From the NCBI RefSeq assembly GCF_003999195.1, contig NZ_RJVR01000063.1, positions 1 through 64,000 of the forward strand: 64,000 nt of DNA, in the 5' to 3' direction. Within the stretch, counting starts at the first letter, position 1; every line of letters starts with the position of its first letter. The translations under genes were made by a program, and so were the position numbers. Below the pieces are notes generated by a model. That model was not told the DNA's origin. It did no database searches and saw only the letters and a program-made list of their open reading frames with translations. Origin of the DNA: Streptomyces soli (GTDB lineage: Bacteria > Actinomycetota > Actinomycetes > Streptomycetales > Streptomycetaceae). This document shows positions 1-10,339 of this stretch, one piece after another.

Positions 1-1407
1 TCTGATCCGGTGTCCGAGGGCGCGCCTGCCGATGGCCACCGAGGCGGCGGTGTGTCGGCTGGTCTTGTGGGTTTTGCTGGTGAGGGGGGCTTGCCAGTGC
101 TGGGTGCCCCAGACGCTGGTGTAGGCGGGATCGACGGCGATCACGCCGATGCCGGCTTCCGCGCACATGGACAGCAGGCGTGCGCGCAGGCGGCCGGTGG
201 GGATGCCGGAGATGAGCTGCCGGAATCGCTTGCGGCGGCCGTGTTTCTGGCGGGTGGTGGAGTCGGTGAAGTCGAGGTTTTCGATCGCGATGGCCTGCAC
301 GCCGTTCTGTTTGGCCCAGTGCAGGAGGCGGGTGAGGGCGTGGCGGAGCTGGGCGTCGCGGTGCGAAGCGCTGCCGGTGAGCTGGTAGTTGAAGCGGCGG
401 GGTGTGCCGATGGGGTTGCCGTGTTCGTCCAGGCGCCATGCGGCGAGGTGGTCGGCGTTGGTGTCCACGGCGATCACGCCGTCCGCGCGCAGCGTGGCCA
501 GTGGCACGACGGGGAGGTCTTTGCGGGTCCAGGAGGCGTCGAGGTACCAGCGGCCCCGGACCGTGTCCAGGTGGATGCGGTAGGCCACGGCCCGGTTCGC
601 TTCGATCCGGTCTCGCCATTCGTCGCCCCGGTGCCAGAAGGTGACCTTCGCGGCCAGCACGTACCGGCCGTGCTTGGCGTTTGCGTGCTCGGCCAGGGGT
701 GCGGGCAGCTTGATGCTGATCTCGCCGTCGGGGCTGACGCGGATCGTCTCGTTCCCGAACCTTTTACCGGACTCGCCGTCGGCGGTCAGGAACCACCGCG
801 CCGCCTCCCACTGTGCCCGCCACTGCGCCTGGGTCAGGTTCGCGGCGGTGAGGTTGTGACGGGTGCCCAGCAGCCGGCGGCCCCCGCGTGTGATCGACAC
901 GCGTCCGGCCTCGCGTTCGGCCGTGACCTGTTCGTACCGCTCTTCGAGGATCGCCAGGCGCCGGGACTTGTGGAACCACTCGTGCGAGGACCGGTAGCCG
1001 CCGGGCTTGCCCCGGCTGCCTTTCTCCCCGACGGGCACGGACAGCCGGTGCCCGATCATGCGGATACCGGCATCCAGGGATTGCAGGTGCGCGTGCTGCG
1101 CACGCCGGGACAGGCCCCACTGGTCGTGCGTGCTGGATGTGATCGAACCGGCCCAGCGGGAGGACGACAACGCCGTCAGGTCGCGTTTGCGCCCGGCCCA
1201 CGTGTGGGTGGAGTGCTCCAGGCCGTCACGGCACCTGCGGGCCAGATCACGTGAGGCCAGCGTGCCCAGGTGCGCGCCGACCAGGCGCAACACCTTCTCG
1301 TCCCCGGCCGTCAGTGCCTTGAGGCGGTCGCGGATGCTGACACCTGTCGGGCCGTCGGCGACGAACGGCCGGGCAATCTGCCGCAGCGGCCTGCGCTGGT
1401 CAGCCAT
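1..1407 (-). CDS. tnpB: TnpB-like protein of an IS607 element (C-terminus beyond window)
   Basis: The frame is open from an ATG at 1407 to the window edge, giving at least 469 residues. The ATG overlaps the end of the recombinase gene (its TGA is at 1402-1400), so the two are translationally coupled as in IS607 elements. The C-terminal half carries a RuvC-like nuclease: GVIAVDTNADHL with Asp315, AIAIENLDF with Glu376 and IAVDPAYTSVWG with Asp426. TnpB proteins are RNA-guided DNA nucleases that use an RNA made at the element's end and help maintain the element. I see no CxxC zinc-ribbon pair between the second and third RuvC motifs, which fits a divergent actinobacterial TnpB group. Family assignment is firm; activity is inferred from the intact triad. 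Confidence 0.85.
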   Translation of the reverse strand, partial: MADQRRPLRQIARPFVADGPTGVSIRDRLKALTAGDEKVLRLVGAHLGTLASRDLARRCRDGLEHSTHTWAGRKRDLTALSSSRWAGSITSSTHDQWGLSRRAQHAHLQSLDAGIRMIGHRLSVPVGEKGSRGKPGGYRSSHEWFHKSRRLAILEERYEQVTAEREAGRVSITRGGRRLLGTRHNLTAANLTQAQWRAQWEAARWFLTADGESGKRFGNETIRVSPDGEISIKLPAPLAEHANAKHGRYVLAAKVTFWHRGDEWRDRIEANRAVAYRIHLDTVRGRWYLDASWTRKDLPVVPLATLRADGVIAVDTNADHLAAWRLDEHGNPIGTPRRFNYQLTGSASHRDAQLRHALTRLLHWAKQNGVQAIAIENLDFTDSTTRQKHGRRKRFRQLISGIPTGRLRARLLSMCAEAGIGVIAVDPAYTSVWGTQHWQAPLTSKTHKTSRHTAASVAIGRRALGHRIR

Positions 1408-1999
1408 GCTCGGCGGCCTCCAGCGCCTTGCGGGCACGGTTCTTCGCCGACGCCCGCCCGTACAGGCGGGCACAGAACCAGGTCAGCACCTCCACGATGT
1501 CCCGCACCAGGTCGTCCTCGACCTCGCCGTCGTCCAGCACGGCCAGGCGGCGCCCGGTCGCGGACAGGGCGGCCTCAACCAGCTCGACGTTCATCCGACC
1601 GAGGCGGTCCTTGTGCTCCACCACCACCGTTGTCACGGCAGGATCGGCAAGCAGCCGCTTGGCCTTGGAACGGGCGCCGTTCATGCCGGAGGCGATTTCG
1701 GACTCCACCCGCACCACCCGGTGACCTGCGGTGGCAGCCCACCGGGTCAGCCGGGCGACCTGGCGCTCCAGATCGTCCTTCTGATCGTGCGAGGACACGC
1801 GGGCATACAGACCCAGCCCGCCGATTGCCTCGGGCGCGGCGTTGGCCCCCACGTTCACGAGGATCGTGCGCGGGCCGACCCGCTGAGCCGGTACCGGCAG
1901 CGTTCCCTCGCGGAACCAGCGATACGCGGTCTGCGGATGCACGCCCTGCGTCCTCGCCCATTCCGTGAGATTCACGCTCTGACAACGACACTCACTCAT
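1400..1999 (-). CDS. tnpA: IS607-family serine recombinase (TnpA)
   Basis: This 199-residue transposase of the resolvase/invertase family moves the element through a serine-linked intermediate. Residues about 9-45 form a MerR-like helix-turn-helix (LTEWARTQGVHPQTAYRWF). The catalytic domain follows, with LYARVSS placing the nucleophile at about Ser69, then EIASGMNGARSK and the EHKDRLGR motif. An N-terminal DNA-binding domain before the catalytic domain is the IS607 arrangement, opposite to ordinary resolvases. The start is an ATG at 1999. The tnpB start overlaps its stop. IS607 elements lack terminal inverted repeats, so the right end cannot be fixed from this window; it probably lies shortly upstream of 1999. 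Confidence 0.9.
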   Translation of the reverse strand: MSECRCQSVNLTEWARTQGVHPQTAYRWFREGTLPVPAQRVGPRTILVNVGANAAPEAIGGLGLYARVSSHDQKDDLERQVARLTRWAATAGHRVVRVESEIASGMNGARSKAKRLLADPAVTTVVVEHKDRLGRMNVELVEAALSATGRRLAVLDDGEVEDDLVRDIVEVLTWFCARLYGRASAKNRARKALEAAEHG

Positions 2000-2015
2000 A
2001 CATGGTTACGCTCAC

Positions 2016-2495
2016 TTACCCGACTCCGAGGGCCGGCAGTTGAAGACCCCTCAGCTCGTCGAAGTCCGGATGGTCGTCGCGGACGTCCTGCTCCAGCTCC
2101 TCCACGTGCCAGTTACCACCCAGGTCCCAGTACGGCAGAAGGGCGATCACCTCGACCGCCTCCGCCAGGTCCGCCCCCATCAGCACGGCCTGGTCCTCGG
2201 AGTCCGCGTACAGCACTGGACGCGGGGCGGTGCCCGGATCGCCGCACAGGAAGTAGGTGCCGCCCGCGCCGCAGCCGGCTATCGGGTGCAACGGGACGCC
2301 GGTGGGCAGCCGGAGCGGCTCCACCGGGTCGCGGCGGTCGATGTCGAAGTCGCCGGGCCGAGCGAAGCGAGATGGGGGTCCACCCGGACGGCGTCGGGGG
2401 GAGAGTGCCCCCACCGGCCGAAGGCTGCGGGAGAGCAGGTCGGCGATGGTCCGGTCGGCCTCGATGCGGGCCAGCAACGCGTCGGATGGGGTCAT
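2016..2495 (-). CDS. hypothetical protein, possibly altered by a repeat and by the IS
   Basis: This 159-residue acidic protein starts at an ATG (2495), 57 bp from the divergent FHA gene. I recognise no domain. The middle and C-terminus read as a compact globular protein (GCGAGGTYFLCGDPG, VLYADSEDQAVLMGADLAEAVEVIALLPYWDLGG). Residues about 27-47 (RRRPGGPPSRFARPG) are compositionally foreign and encoded by a dispersed intergenic-type repeat, see 2358-2440, so they look like an in-frame insertion. The stop lies within 20 bp of the IS607 recombinase start, so the native C-terminus may have been replaced by element-flanking sequence. Function unknown. Confidence 0.6.
   Translation of the reverse strand: MTPSDALLARIEADRTIADLLSRSLRPVGALSPRRRPGGPPSRFARPGDFDIDRRDPVEPLRLPTGVPLHPIAGCGAGGTYFLCGDPGTAPRPVLYADSEDQAVLMGADLAEAVEVIALLPYWDLGGNWHVEELEQDVRDDHPDFDELRGLQLPALGVG
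2358..2440. repeat. dispersed GC-rich repeat inside a coding region
   Basis: GAGCGAAGCGAG followed by TGGGGGTCC and GGGGAGAGT matches the reverse complement of 13835-13889 with few differences. GGCCGAAGGCTG, further along, is the reverse complement of a block at about 7023-7034. The same repeat family fills the gene-free stretches at 6895-7108 and 13790-14048. Confidence 0.6.
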
Positions 2496-2552
2496 GCGCC
2501 GAACGTAACAGGACCCGGCGACAACGCCGTTCGGGCCTGTCACAATCACGGC

Positions 2553-3113
2553 GTGACGTCGTACGAGTTCGAGATAGCACCCCCGCGGCTGTCGGATGCC
2601 GAGCGCGAGCGTGTCATCGGCCTCCTCCGGGAGGGCGCGGTCGAGGGGCGGCTGTCGCACGACACCTTCGTCCGCCGGATGGGCCTGGCCCTTGCCGCCC
2701 GCGACCAGGGCGAACTGCGAGCCCTTACCGCCGATCTGCCTGCGACCGGCGGCGGACGGCTGTCCAAGCTGCTGCTGCGAGCCGTCGGCGGGGCCTCGGC
2801 CTTCAATGTGCGGCTGCGCGCCGCCTGGCGGGCGGAGAGGCTGCCGCCGCTGGTGCTGCCGGAGCCGACGCCGTATCCGCTGCGGATCGGCCGGGATGTC
2901 GCCAACGGCCTGCGACTGAGCGATGGTTCGTCCTCGCGGATGCATGCGGAGCTGCGCTTCGAGGCGCGTGGCTGGGTGCTGCACGACCTCGGCTCGATGA
3001 ACGGGACGTTCGTGAACGGGAAGCGTGTGATCGGCTCGGCCGTGGTCCGGGCCGGGGACCAGGTCACTTTTGGGCGGATGAGCTTCCGGCTGGAGTCCCG
3101 GAACATGAGGTGA
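2553..3113 (+). CDS. DUF1707 and FHA-domain protein
   Basis: This 186-residue protein starts at a GTG (2553). Residues 8-58 form a DUF1707/SHOCT-like helical module (LSDAERERVIGLLREGAVEG) common at actinobacterial N-termini. Residues about 108-180 are a forkhead-associated domain: LRIGRDVANGLRLSD, SSRMHAEL and LHDLGSMNGTFVNGKRV hold the Arg, Ser, His and Asn of the phosphothreonine pocket. FHA domains read Ser/Thr kinase output, so a signalling adaptor role is likely, but no kinase gene is adjacent. There is no signal peptide or membrane segment, so it should be cytoplasmic. Downstream lies only decayed sequence. Confidence 0.85.
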   Translation: MTSYEFEIAPPRLSDAERERVIGLLREGAVEGRLSHDTFVRRMGLALAARDQGELRALTADLPATGGGRLSKLLLRAVGGASAFNVRLRAAWRAERLPPLVLPEPTPYPLRIGRDVANGLRLSDGSSSRMHAELRFEARGWVLHDLGSMNGTFVNGKRVIGSAVVRAGDQVTFGRMSFRLESRNMR

Positions 3114-3114
3114 C

Positions 3115-3629
3115 CTTCAGGGTCTGCGTCGTGCCGTCGCCGTTGATCCCGACGATGGGGATGGCCTTGTTGTCGGGGCTGCCGTCGTTCAGTACGGAGA
3201 TCCAGCCGCTGGCCCCCGCGATGTCCTGGCCGGGAGAGCGTGGATCTCGCCGAGGACGTCGGCGCCGTTGACCTGGAGGACCTGTGAGGCGTCGTCGCCG
3301 GTGAGGACGGTGAGCGGTTTCTCGGCGCAGTGGGTCTTGGCCAGCGGGGCGAGGAACTTCGGCAGGTCCCTGCCGCGCCCGGCGAAGTAGATGACATCGG
3401 GGTTCTTGGCGCACAGGCCGGCCATCTGGTTGGTGAAGACCGTGCCGAGGCTGGTCATCGACGAGTCGAACAGCGTCGGTTCCTTGTCGACGAGCCTGCC
3501 GGGGGGAAGCTGCTCGGTGAACTTGGTGGCCAGGGTGCGGGTGTAGAGATCCTTCTCGTCGGCGTCCTGGAGGACGACTCGCCGAGGGCCAGCCGGTGGT
3601 AGTGGATGTCCAGCGTGTTCCTCGATGAC
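3115..3629 (-). pseudogene. remnant of an ABC-type periplasmic (ligand-binding) protein
   Basis: The minus strand encodes the C-terminal part of a receptor-ligand-binding or branched-chain amino acid binding protein: DEKDLYTRTLATKFTEQL, MAGLCAKNPDVIYFAGRG and TVLTGDDASQ. Near 3224 the homology continues in another frame (GASGWISVLNDGSPDNKAIP, then VGINGDGTTQTLKVT), so there is a frameshift. No start, signal peptide or N-terminal lobe precedes it. It is a non-functional fragment abutting the FHA gene stop. Confidence 0.7.
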
Positions 3630-3717
3630 GCGCGTAGCCGGTCGTGCGCGGACTCCCAGTCGGGGTGTGGCGGTTCGGGCGGACCGCCCGGCCTTTCCCG
3701 GAGCAGCAGCCGCAGCC

Positions 3718-3890
3718 CGAGGCATGCGCCAGGCCGGGGGAGGGCGGCGGGAGCAGGTCGCCGACGACGTGGATGCCGGGGACGGCGGTCTCCAGCCGGG
3801 ACCAGTCGGCGGGGGCGACAAAGCCGCGCGGGTCGGTGGCCAGGCCCGCCGCCGCCAGGGCCCAGGCCCTCGGTGACCGGGCTGCGGCAG
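3718..3890 (-). pseudogene. remnant of an FAD/NAD disulfide oxidoreductase
   Basis: The minus strand reads GLATDPRGFVAPADWSRLET and then AVPGIHVVGDLLPPPSPGLAHA. That is the second FAD-contact motif (VPGIxxVGD) of the dihydrolipoamide dehydrogenase and pyridine nucleotide-disulfide oxidoreductase family. Neither the N-terminal FAD motif nor the dimerisation domain is present. It is a short decayed piece between the transporter remnant and the glyoxalase-fold gene. Confidence 0.5.
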
Positions 3891-3935
3891 ACCCGCCCTG
3901 GCGGCGGCCGCTCACCGACCTCTCCCGGGTCGAAC

Positions 3936-4427
3936 TCAGCGGTGCGACGGCGGCGTTCGTCGGGCTGATGCGTCGATGAGCTTGCGGCCGTCCTCGACCC
4001 GCATGACGTGGCCGGGGTCGCGCGGGGTGTGCTCGGCGATGGTGTAGAAGCGGACCTCGTGCCCGTCCGGGTCGTGCAGCAGCGGCAGAATCCAGCCGAC
4101 GCGGGTCCGGATCACCTCGCCGTGCCGCTCGCCCAGGTCGTCCAGCCGGGCGGCCAGTGCCTCGATCGCGGCCTCGTCGGGCACGCCGATGGCGAAGTAG
4201 TCGAACCCGGCGGCAGCCTCGGCCCGTGCCGGGTCCTGCCGCAGGCCGAGGTGGGGGCCGCCGGCCGGGTGGTCGAGGGCCAGGCCTTTGAGGGCGCCCT
4301 CCTCGATGAACTCGGCGACGCGGTGATAGCCCAGGACCCGGCCGTACCAGGCCTCGGAGCGGGCCAGGTCGCGTACGGGGAGCTTGATGTGATGAACCCC
4401 TGCAAGTCGGGGCATTTCGTAGGTCAT
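3936..4427 (-). CDS. VOC (glyoxalase/bleomycin-resistance fold) family protein
   Basis: This 163-residue protein starts at an ATG (4427); MPRL at 4415 is an alternative. It shows the vicinal-oxygen-chelate pattern: an opening strand GVHHIKLPVRDLARSEAWYG and a closing strand LLHDPDGHEVRFYTI with metal-type His and Glu positions, in two beta-alpha-beta-beta-beta halves. Members include glyoxalases, dioxygenases and drug-binding proteins; the substrate here cannot be told. It is 83 bp downstream of treY on the same strand with no shared function evident. Confidence 0.85.
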   Translation of the reverse strand: MTYEMPRLAGVHHIKLPVRDLARSEAWYGRVLGYHRVAEFIEEGALKGLALDHPAGGPHLGLRQDPARAEAAAGFDYFAIGVPDEAAIEALAARLDDLGERHGEVIRTRVGWILPLLHDPDGHEVRFYTIAEHTPRDPGHVMRVEDGRKLIDASARRTPPSHR

Positions 4428-4510
4428 ACGGACACGGTAGCCCGGCCCACCGCTGGGGTGGGGGAGGGAAACGGCGGGCCGGGTGTCATCAAACGCTTCC
4501 GACCCGACCC

Positions 4511-6850
4511 TCAGCCCAGGACGAGCAGCCCCACGGGGTTGTGGGCCAGCAGCTCTTCGAGGCGGACCTTTCCCGAGTACGTACGGTGGGTCAGCAGGTC
4601 GGTCCAGCTGCCGTCCGGCAGGGCCAGTTGGGTGCCGCGCCAGCCGCCCGCCTCGGCGAGGCGGTGCGAGAGCCGGGTGACCACGGTGAGCGCCCGGCCG
4701 CAGCGGAGGAAGGCCACGCAGTGCGCTGCCGCCGGTCCGGCCGCGTACAGCGGCTCGTACGTGGACAGGTCGCCGAACCAGTCGGGGTGGTCGCGGCGGA
4801 GCCGGAGCGCGGTGGCGGTGAGCAGGCCCTTCTCGGACAGCTCTGCGGAGCCGGGCGCGTAGGGGGCGCGGTTGGCCGGGTCGACGAGGAGGAGCTGGCG
4901 GTCCTCGTCGCCCTGGTAGATGTCGGGGACGCCGGGCATGGTGAGGTGGACGAGCGTGGCGCCGAGGCGGTTGGCGCGCTCGGGGGCCTCGAGGGCCCGG
5001 GCGATCTCGGCGGTGGCGTAGGAGGTCGGACCCGCGATCAGCTCGCGGGCGAAGCGGGCCAGTTGTTCTTCGTATGCAGAATCCTGCTCGGTCCAACTCG
5101 TACGCAGACCCGCCTCGCGCTCCGACTTGAGCAGGGTGTCGGCCACGACATCGGCGGCCGCCGCGGAGCAGAAGACGACGGCGTACTGCCAGGCCTGGTA
5201 CTCCACCTGCCGGTCGGGGACCGGGATGCCCGAGTGGCCGAAGTACTCGCGCATATGGGCCGACACACCGCGCAGCCACTCGGCCCAGGGGCCCGGCAGC
5301 TCGGAGAGGGCGGCGAGGCGGGCGCGTACGTCGGCGCTGCGCTTGGTGTCGTGGGTGGAGAGAACGGTGCCGGTGTCGGGCCAGTCGCGCTGCAGCCGGA
5401 CGCAGAAGGCGTGGAAGTCGTCGGGAGCGCAGGCCGGGCGGGCCGGGTCGCGGCCCACCTCGTTGAGGGAGAGGAGCGGGTACCAGCGGTAGAAGGCGGT
5501 GTCCTCCACCGACTTGGCGCGCAGCGCGGACGACACCTGGGCGAAGCGGACCGCGAAGTCGTCCTGGTCCGGCCCCCGGCCCAGCCTCCCCAGCGCCAGG
5601 TCGGCCACCGTCCCGGCCTCCGGCACCCGGGCCCCGGCGGCGGCCGCCTCCATCATGGCCACGGCCTGCGGCGGCGCGTGCTCGCCGGGCACGACGTAAG
5701 GGCGGTAGACCGGGATCCGTACGAGCACCTCGCGGATCGCCTCGCGCAGCAGGGGCACTTCGGCGCCGGTGACCCGCTCGGCGGCCCGGGCGAGGCGGTC
5801 CACCTCGGCGGCGAGGTCGTGCGTGACGAGCCGGCACGCGGCCCGGCGGACGGTCGCGGCCCACTGGCCGCCCTCGTCGGCGGGGGCGGCGCCGAACTCC
5901 TCGTAGAAGCGGGTGATCGCGCGTGCCCCGTCCGGGTCCGTGAACAGGCCGTCGATCCGGTCGAGGGCGTCATACCCGGTGGTGCCCGCGCAGGCCCACC
6001 CGGCGGGCAGCGGCTCGTCCCCGGTGAGGATCTTCTCGACGACCGTCCAGCGGCCGCCGCTCGCCTCGCGCAGCCGGCGCAGATACCCGGCCGGGTCGGC
6101 GAGGCCGTCCGGGTGGTCGATCCGCAGACCGTCGGCGACGCCCTCGCGCAACAGCCGCAGCAGGGTGGCGTGGGTCGCCTCGAAGACCTCCTCGTCCTCG
6201 ACCCGGACCCCGATCAGCTCGGAGATGGTGAAGAAGCGCCGGTAGTTGATCTCACTGCTCGCCTGCCGCCAGTGCGCCAGCCGGTACCACTGGGCGTCCA
6301 GCAGCTCCCGCAGCGGCAGCTTCTCGGTGCCGGGGCGGATGGGGAAGGCGTGCTCGTAATAGCGGAGGGTGTCCTTCCGGACCTCCAGCTCACCGAGTAC
6401 GTCCTCGAGCGGGCCGCCTAGGACCGGGAGCAGCAAGCGGCCGCCCTGCGCGCCCCAGTCGATGTCGAACCAGCGGGCGTACGGCGAGTCGGGCCCGTCG
6501 CGCAGCACCTCCCAGAGCGGCCGTGCCAGGTGCTCGGGCGCAGGCACCGCCATGTGGTTGGGCACGACGTCGAGGATCAGGCCGAGGCCGTGCTCGCGCG
6601 CCGTCCGCGACAGCGCCCGCAGGCCGTCCTCACCGCCCAGTTCGTCGCGGACCCGGGTGTGGTCTACCACGTCGTACCCGTGTGTGGAGCCCGGGACCGC
6701 CTGCAGCACGGGTGAGAGGTGCAGATGGGAGACCCCCAGCTCTGCCAACCGCGGCACGACCGCCTCCGCGGCGGCGAACGGGAAGTCCGGCTGCAACTGC
6801 AGTCGGTACGTGGCGCTGGGCACGGTCGGCACGGCCGGGTTGGCGGTCAT
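4511..6850 (-). CDS. treY: malto-oligosyltrehalose synthase
   Basis: This 779-residue GH13 enzyme converts the reducing-end alpha-1,4 linkage of maltodextrin or glycogen chains to alpha-1,1, making maltooligosyltrehalose for cleavage by TreZ. The N-terminus has the family signature PSATYRLQLQPDFPF and the barrel motif LILDVVPNHM. The catalytic residues are the nucleophile Asp245 (GLRIDHPDGL), acid/base Glu272 (TVVEKIL) and Asp501 (LSTHDTKRSADVRARL). The late GVPDIYQGDE motif is also typical. Length matches the family. It lies 258 bp downstream of glgX on the same strand. No treZ is in this window, although the pathway needs one. Confidence 0.95.
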   Translation of the reverse strand: MTANPAVPTVPSATYRLQLQPDFPFAAAEAVVPRLAELGVSHLHLSPVLQAVPGSTHGYDVVDHTRVRDELGGEDGLRALSRTAREHGLGLILDVVPNHMAVPAPEHLARPLWEVLRDGPDSPYARWFDIDWGAQGGRLLLPVLGGPLEDVLGELEVRKDTLRYYEHAFPIRPGTEKLPLRELLDAQWYRLAHWRQASSEINYRRFFTISELIGVRVEDEEVFEATHATLLRLLREGVADGLRIDHPDGLADPAGYLRRLREASGGRWTVVEKILTGDEPLPAGWACAGTTGYDALDRIDGLFTDPDGARAITRFYEEFGAAPADEGGQWAATVRRAACRLVTHDLAAEVDRLARAAERVTGAEVPLLREAIREVLVRIPVYRPYVVPGEHAPPQAVAMMEAAAAGARVPEAGTVADLALGRLGRGPDQDDFAVRFAQVSSALRAKSVEDTAFYRWYPLLSLNEVGRDPARPACAPDDFHAFCVRLQRDWPDTGTVLSTHDTKRSADVRARLAALSELPGPWAEWLRGVSAHMREYFGHSGIPVPDRQVEYQAWQYAVVFCSAAAADVVADTLLKSEREAGLRTSWTEQDSAYEEQLARFARELIAGPTSYATAEIARALEAPERANRLGATLVHLTMPGVPDIYQGDEDRQLLLVDPANRAPYAPGSAELSEKGLLTATALRLRRDHPDWFGDLSTYEPLYAAGPAAAHCVAFLRCGRALTVVTRLSHRLAEAGGWRGTQLALPDGSWTDLLTHRTYSGKVRLEELLAHNPVGLLVLG

Positions 6851-6894
6851 AACGGACTGCCTACCCCGTCACGCGGTGCGCTGATCACACCGGC

Positions 6895-7108
6895 GGTGGT
6901 TTGTCCCCCACCCCGCCCCTTCCCGAAACCAGGACTCCGCCCTGGGACCCGCCGGGGGCTCCGCCCTGGACCCGCCGGGGGCTCCGCCCTGGACCCGCCG
7001 GGGGCTCCGCCCCTGGACCCTCCTCCAGCCTTCGGCCGGGGGACCCCCACCCAGCCGCCAGGTTGGGGGAGGACCCCCAGTCCTCAAACGCCGGACGGGC
7101 TGGATTTC
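6895..7108. repeat. dispersed intergenic repeat with three 23-bp tandem units
   Basis: Between treY and glgX. Three near-perfect units of GGACCCGCCGGGGGCTCCGC plus CCT start at 6945, 6968 and 6991. Flanking blocks (TTCCCGAAACC at about 6920, and a block ending TCCTCAAACGCCGGACGG at about 7080-7097) recur as reverse complement at 13920-14045. It is probably a mobile or REP-like element acting as a terminator or spacer; it has no coding potential of its own. Confidence 0.7.
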
Positions 7109-9229
<2,121 letters not shown>

Positions 9230-9464
9230 GATGTCGACTCTTCCACTTCCCGGTCGGGCGTCGGTAGGCCGCACCCCCGGCCGCAACCTTGCCGAAGGTG
9301 CATCTTCACGCACAAGTAGGCCCTATGGCGGGGAATCGCCAAGATCTTCCCCAGTACGAGTGCCCCAATTCCCCTGGCTGACCCAAGAATCCGAAAACTG
9401 TGAGCATCCTGTGTGCTCCTGACACCGTCGTAAGGACTGACAGTACGACACAGGGGAGACGTAA

Positions 9465-10316
9465 GTGACAGATCAGGGGGAATGCCGTCCGGTGGTGCAG
9501 ACCAGCACCAAAGGGACGGCCGGGCGCGGCATCAGGCGCGCCCTCATAGGTGGCGGCATAGCCGTCGCCGCCACGGCGGTGATGATCGGGATCACACTGC
9601 CGCGCAGCGCCTCGGGCGACGACCACTCCGGGACCGACGGAGTCAACGCCGCCGCGTCCGGAACGCCCGGGACGCCGACCACGGCGGCCACGGAGAACGC
9701 CGCGCCACAGGGTGAGGAGAAGACCGGACGCGGGCCCCTGACCAAGGCCGAGGTCGACCGGGCCAAGTCCATCGCCCTCCAGCGCAATGCGCTGCGCAGC
9801 GCCGAATCCGTCGACGGGGGCCGGGGCCCCGAGTACGTCGACACCGACCTCGCCGACTCGGCCCAGCCGCAGGGCGACGACGCCCGCCGCGTCGAGGTGC
9901 TCTTCTACGACTACGGGCATGACCAGCTCGTCAAGAAGACCGTCAACCTCACCACCGGCGAGGTCGAGCAGACCGACACCGCGAGCGGCATGCAGCCCCC
10001 GCCCTCGGCCGACGAGACCGACCAGGCCGCCCAGCTGCTGATCGCCGACCCGCTCGGCAAGGGCCTGCGGACCGACTTCAAGGCCGCCGGCAAGGGCACC
10101 GAACTCACCAAGTCCTCGCAGCTCACGCTGCGCGGGATCGCCTACAACACCGCGGAGCAGTCCGGACCCGCCGATCTCGCCAAGTGCGGCAAGCACCGGT
10201 GCGTACGGCTGTTCACGCAGGTGAAGGGCGGGCCGTGGATCGACACGACCAATCTGGTCGTCGACCTCAGCGACCGCACCGTAGGCCAGATCGCTCCGGC
10301 GCAGCACAGCCACTAG
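9465..10316 (+). CDS. secreted or anchored protein resembling the N-terminal domains of copper amine oxidase
   Basis: This 283-residue protein has a twin-arginine/hydrophobic leader (GIRRALIGGGIAVAATAVMI, residues about 23-42), then a low-complexity Ala/Thr/Gly/Pro linker to about residue 85. The rest resembles the N2/N3 domains of copper amine oxidases: PLTKAEVDRAKSIALQ, RRVEVLFYDYGHDQLVKKTV, ETDQAAQLLIADPLGKGL and a tail RTVGQI. The catalytic domain is encoded by the next gene, 23 bp downstream, which has its own signal peptide. Together they total 717 residues, the size of one normal amine oxidase. I infer an extracellular two-subunit enzyme or its accessory subunit. Confidence 0.6.
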   Translation: MTDQGECRPVVQTSTKGTAGRGIRRALIGGGIAVAATAVMIGITLPRSASGDDHSGTDGVNAAASGTPGTPTTAATENAAPQGEEKTGRGPLTKAEVDRAKSIALQRNALRSAESVDGGRGPEYVDTDLADSAQPQGDDARRVEVLFYDYGHDQLVKKTVNLTTGEVEQTDTASGMQPPPSADETDQAAQLLIADPLGKGLRTDFKAAGKGTELTKSSQLTLRGIAYNTAEQSGPADLAKCGKHRCVRLFTQVKGGPWIDTTNLVVDLSDRTVGQIAPAQHSH

Positions 10317-10339
10317 AGCAGAGCGGAGACCTCAGCACC

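Noticed and set aside
3936..5864. A 642-codon minus-strand frame covering the VOC gene and part of treY
   Set aside because: Only its last 163 codons show homology (VOC family); the rest is Arg/Pro-rich antiframe of treY, which has a complete GH13 active site in another frame.
6945..7014. Three 23-bp direct repeats as a possible CRISPR array
   Set aside because: Units are head to tail with no spacers, and no cas genes are present.
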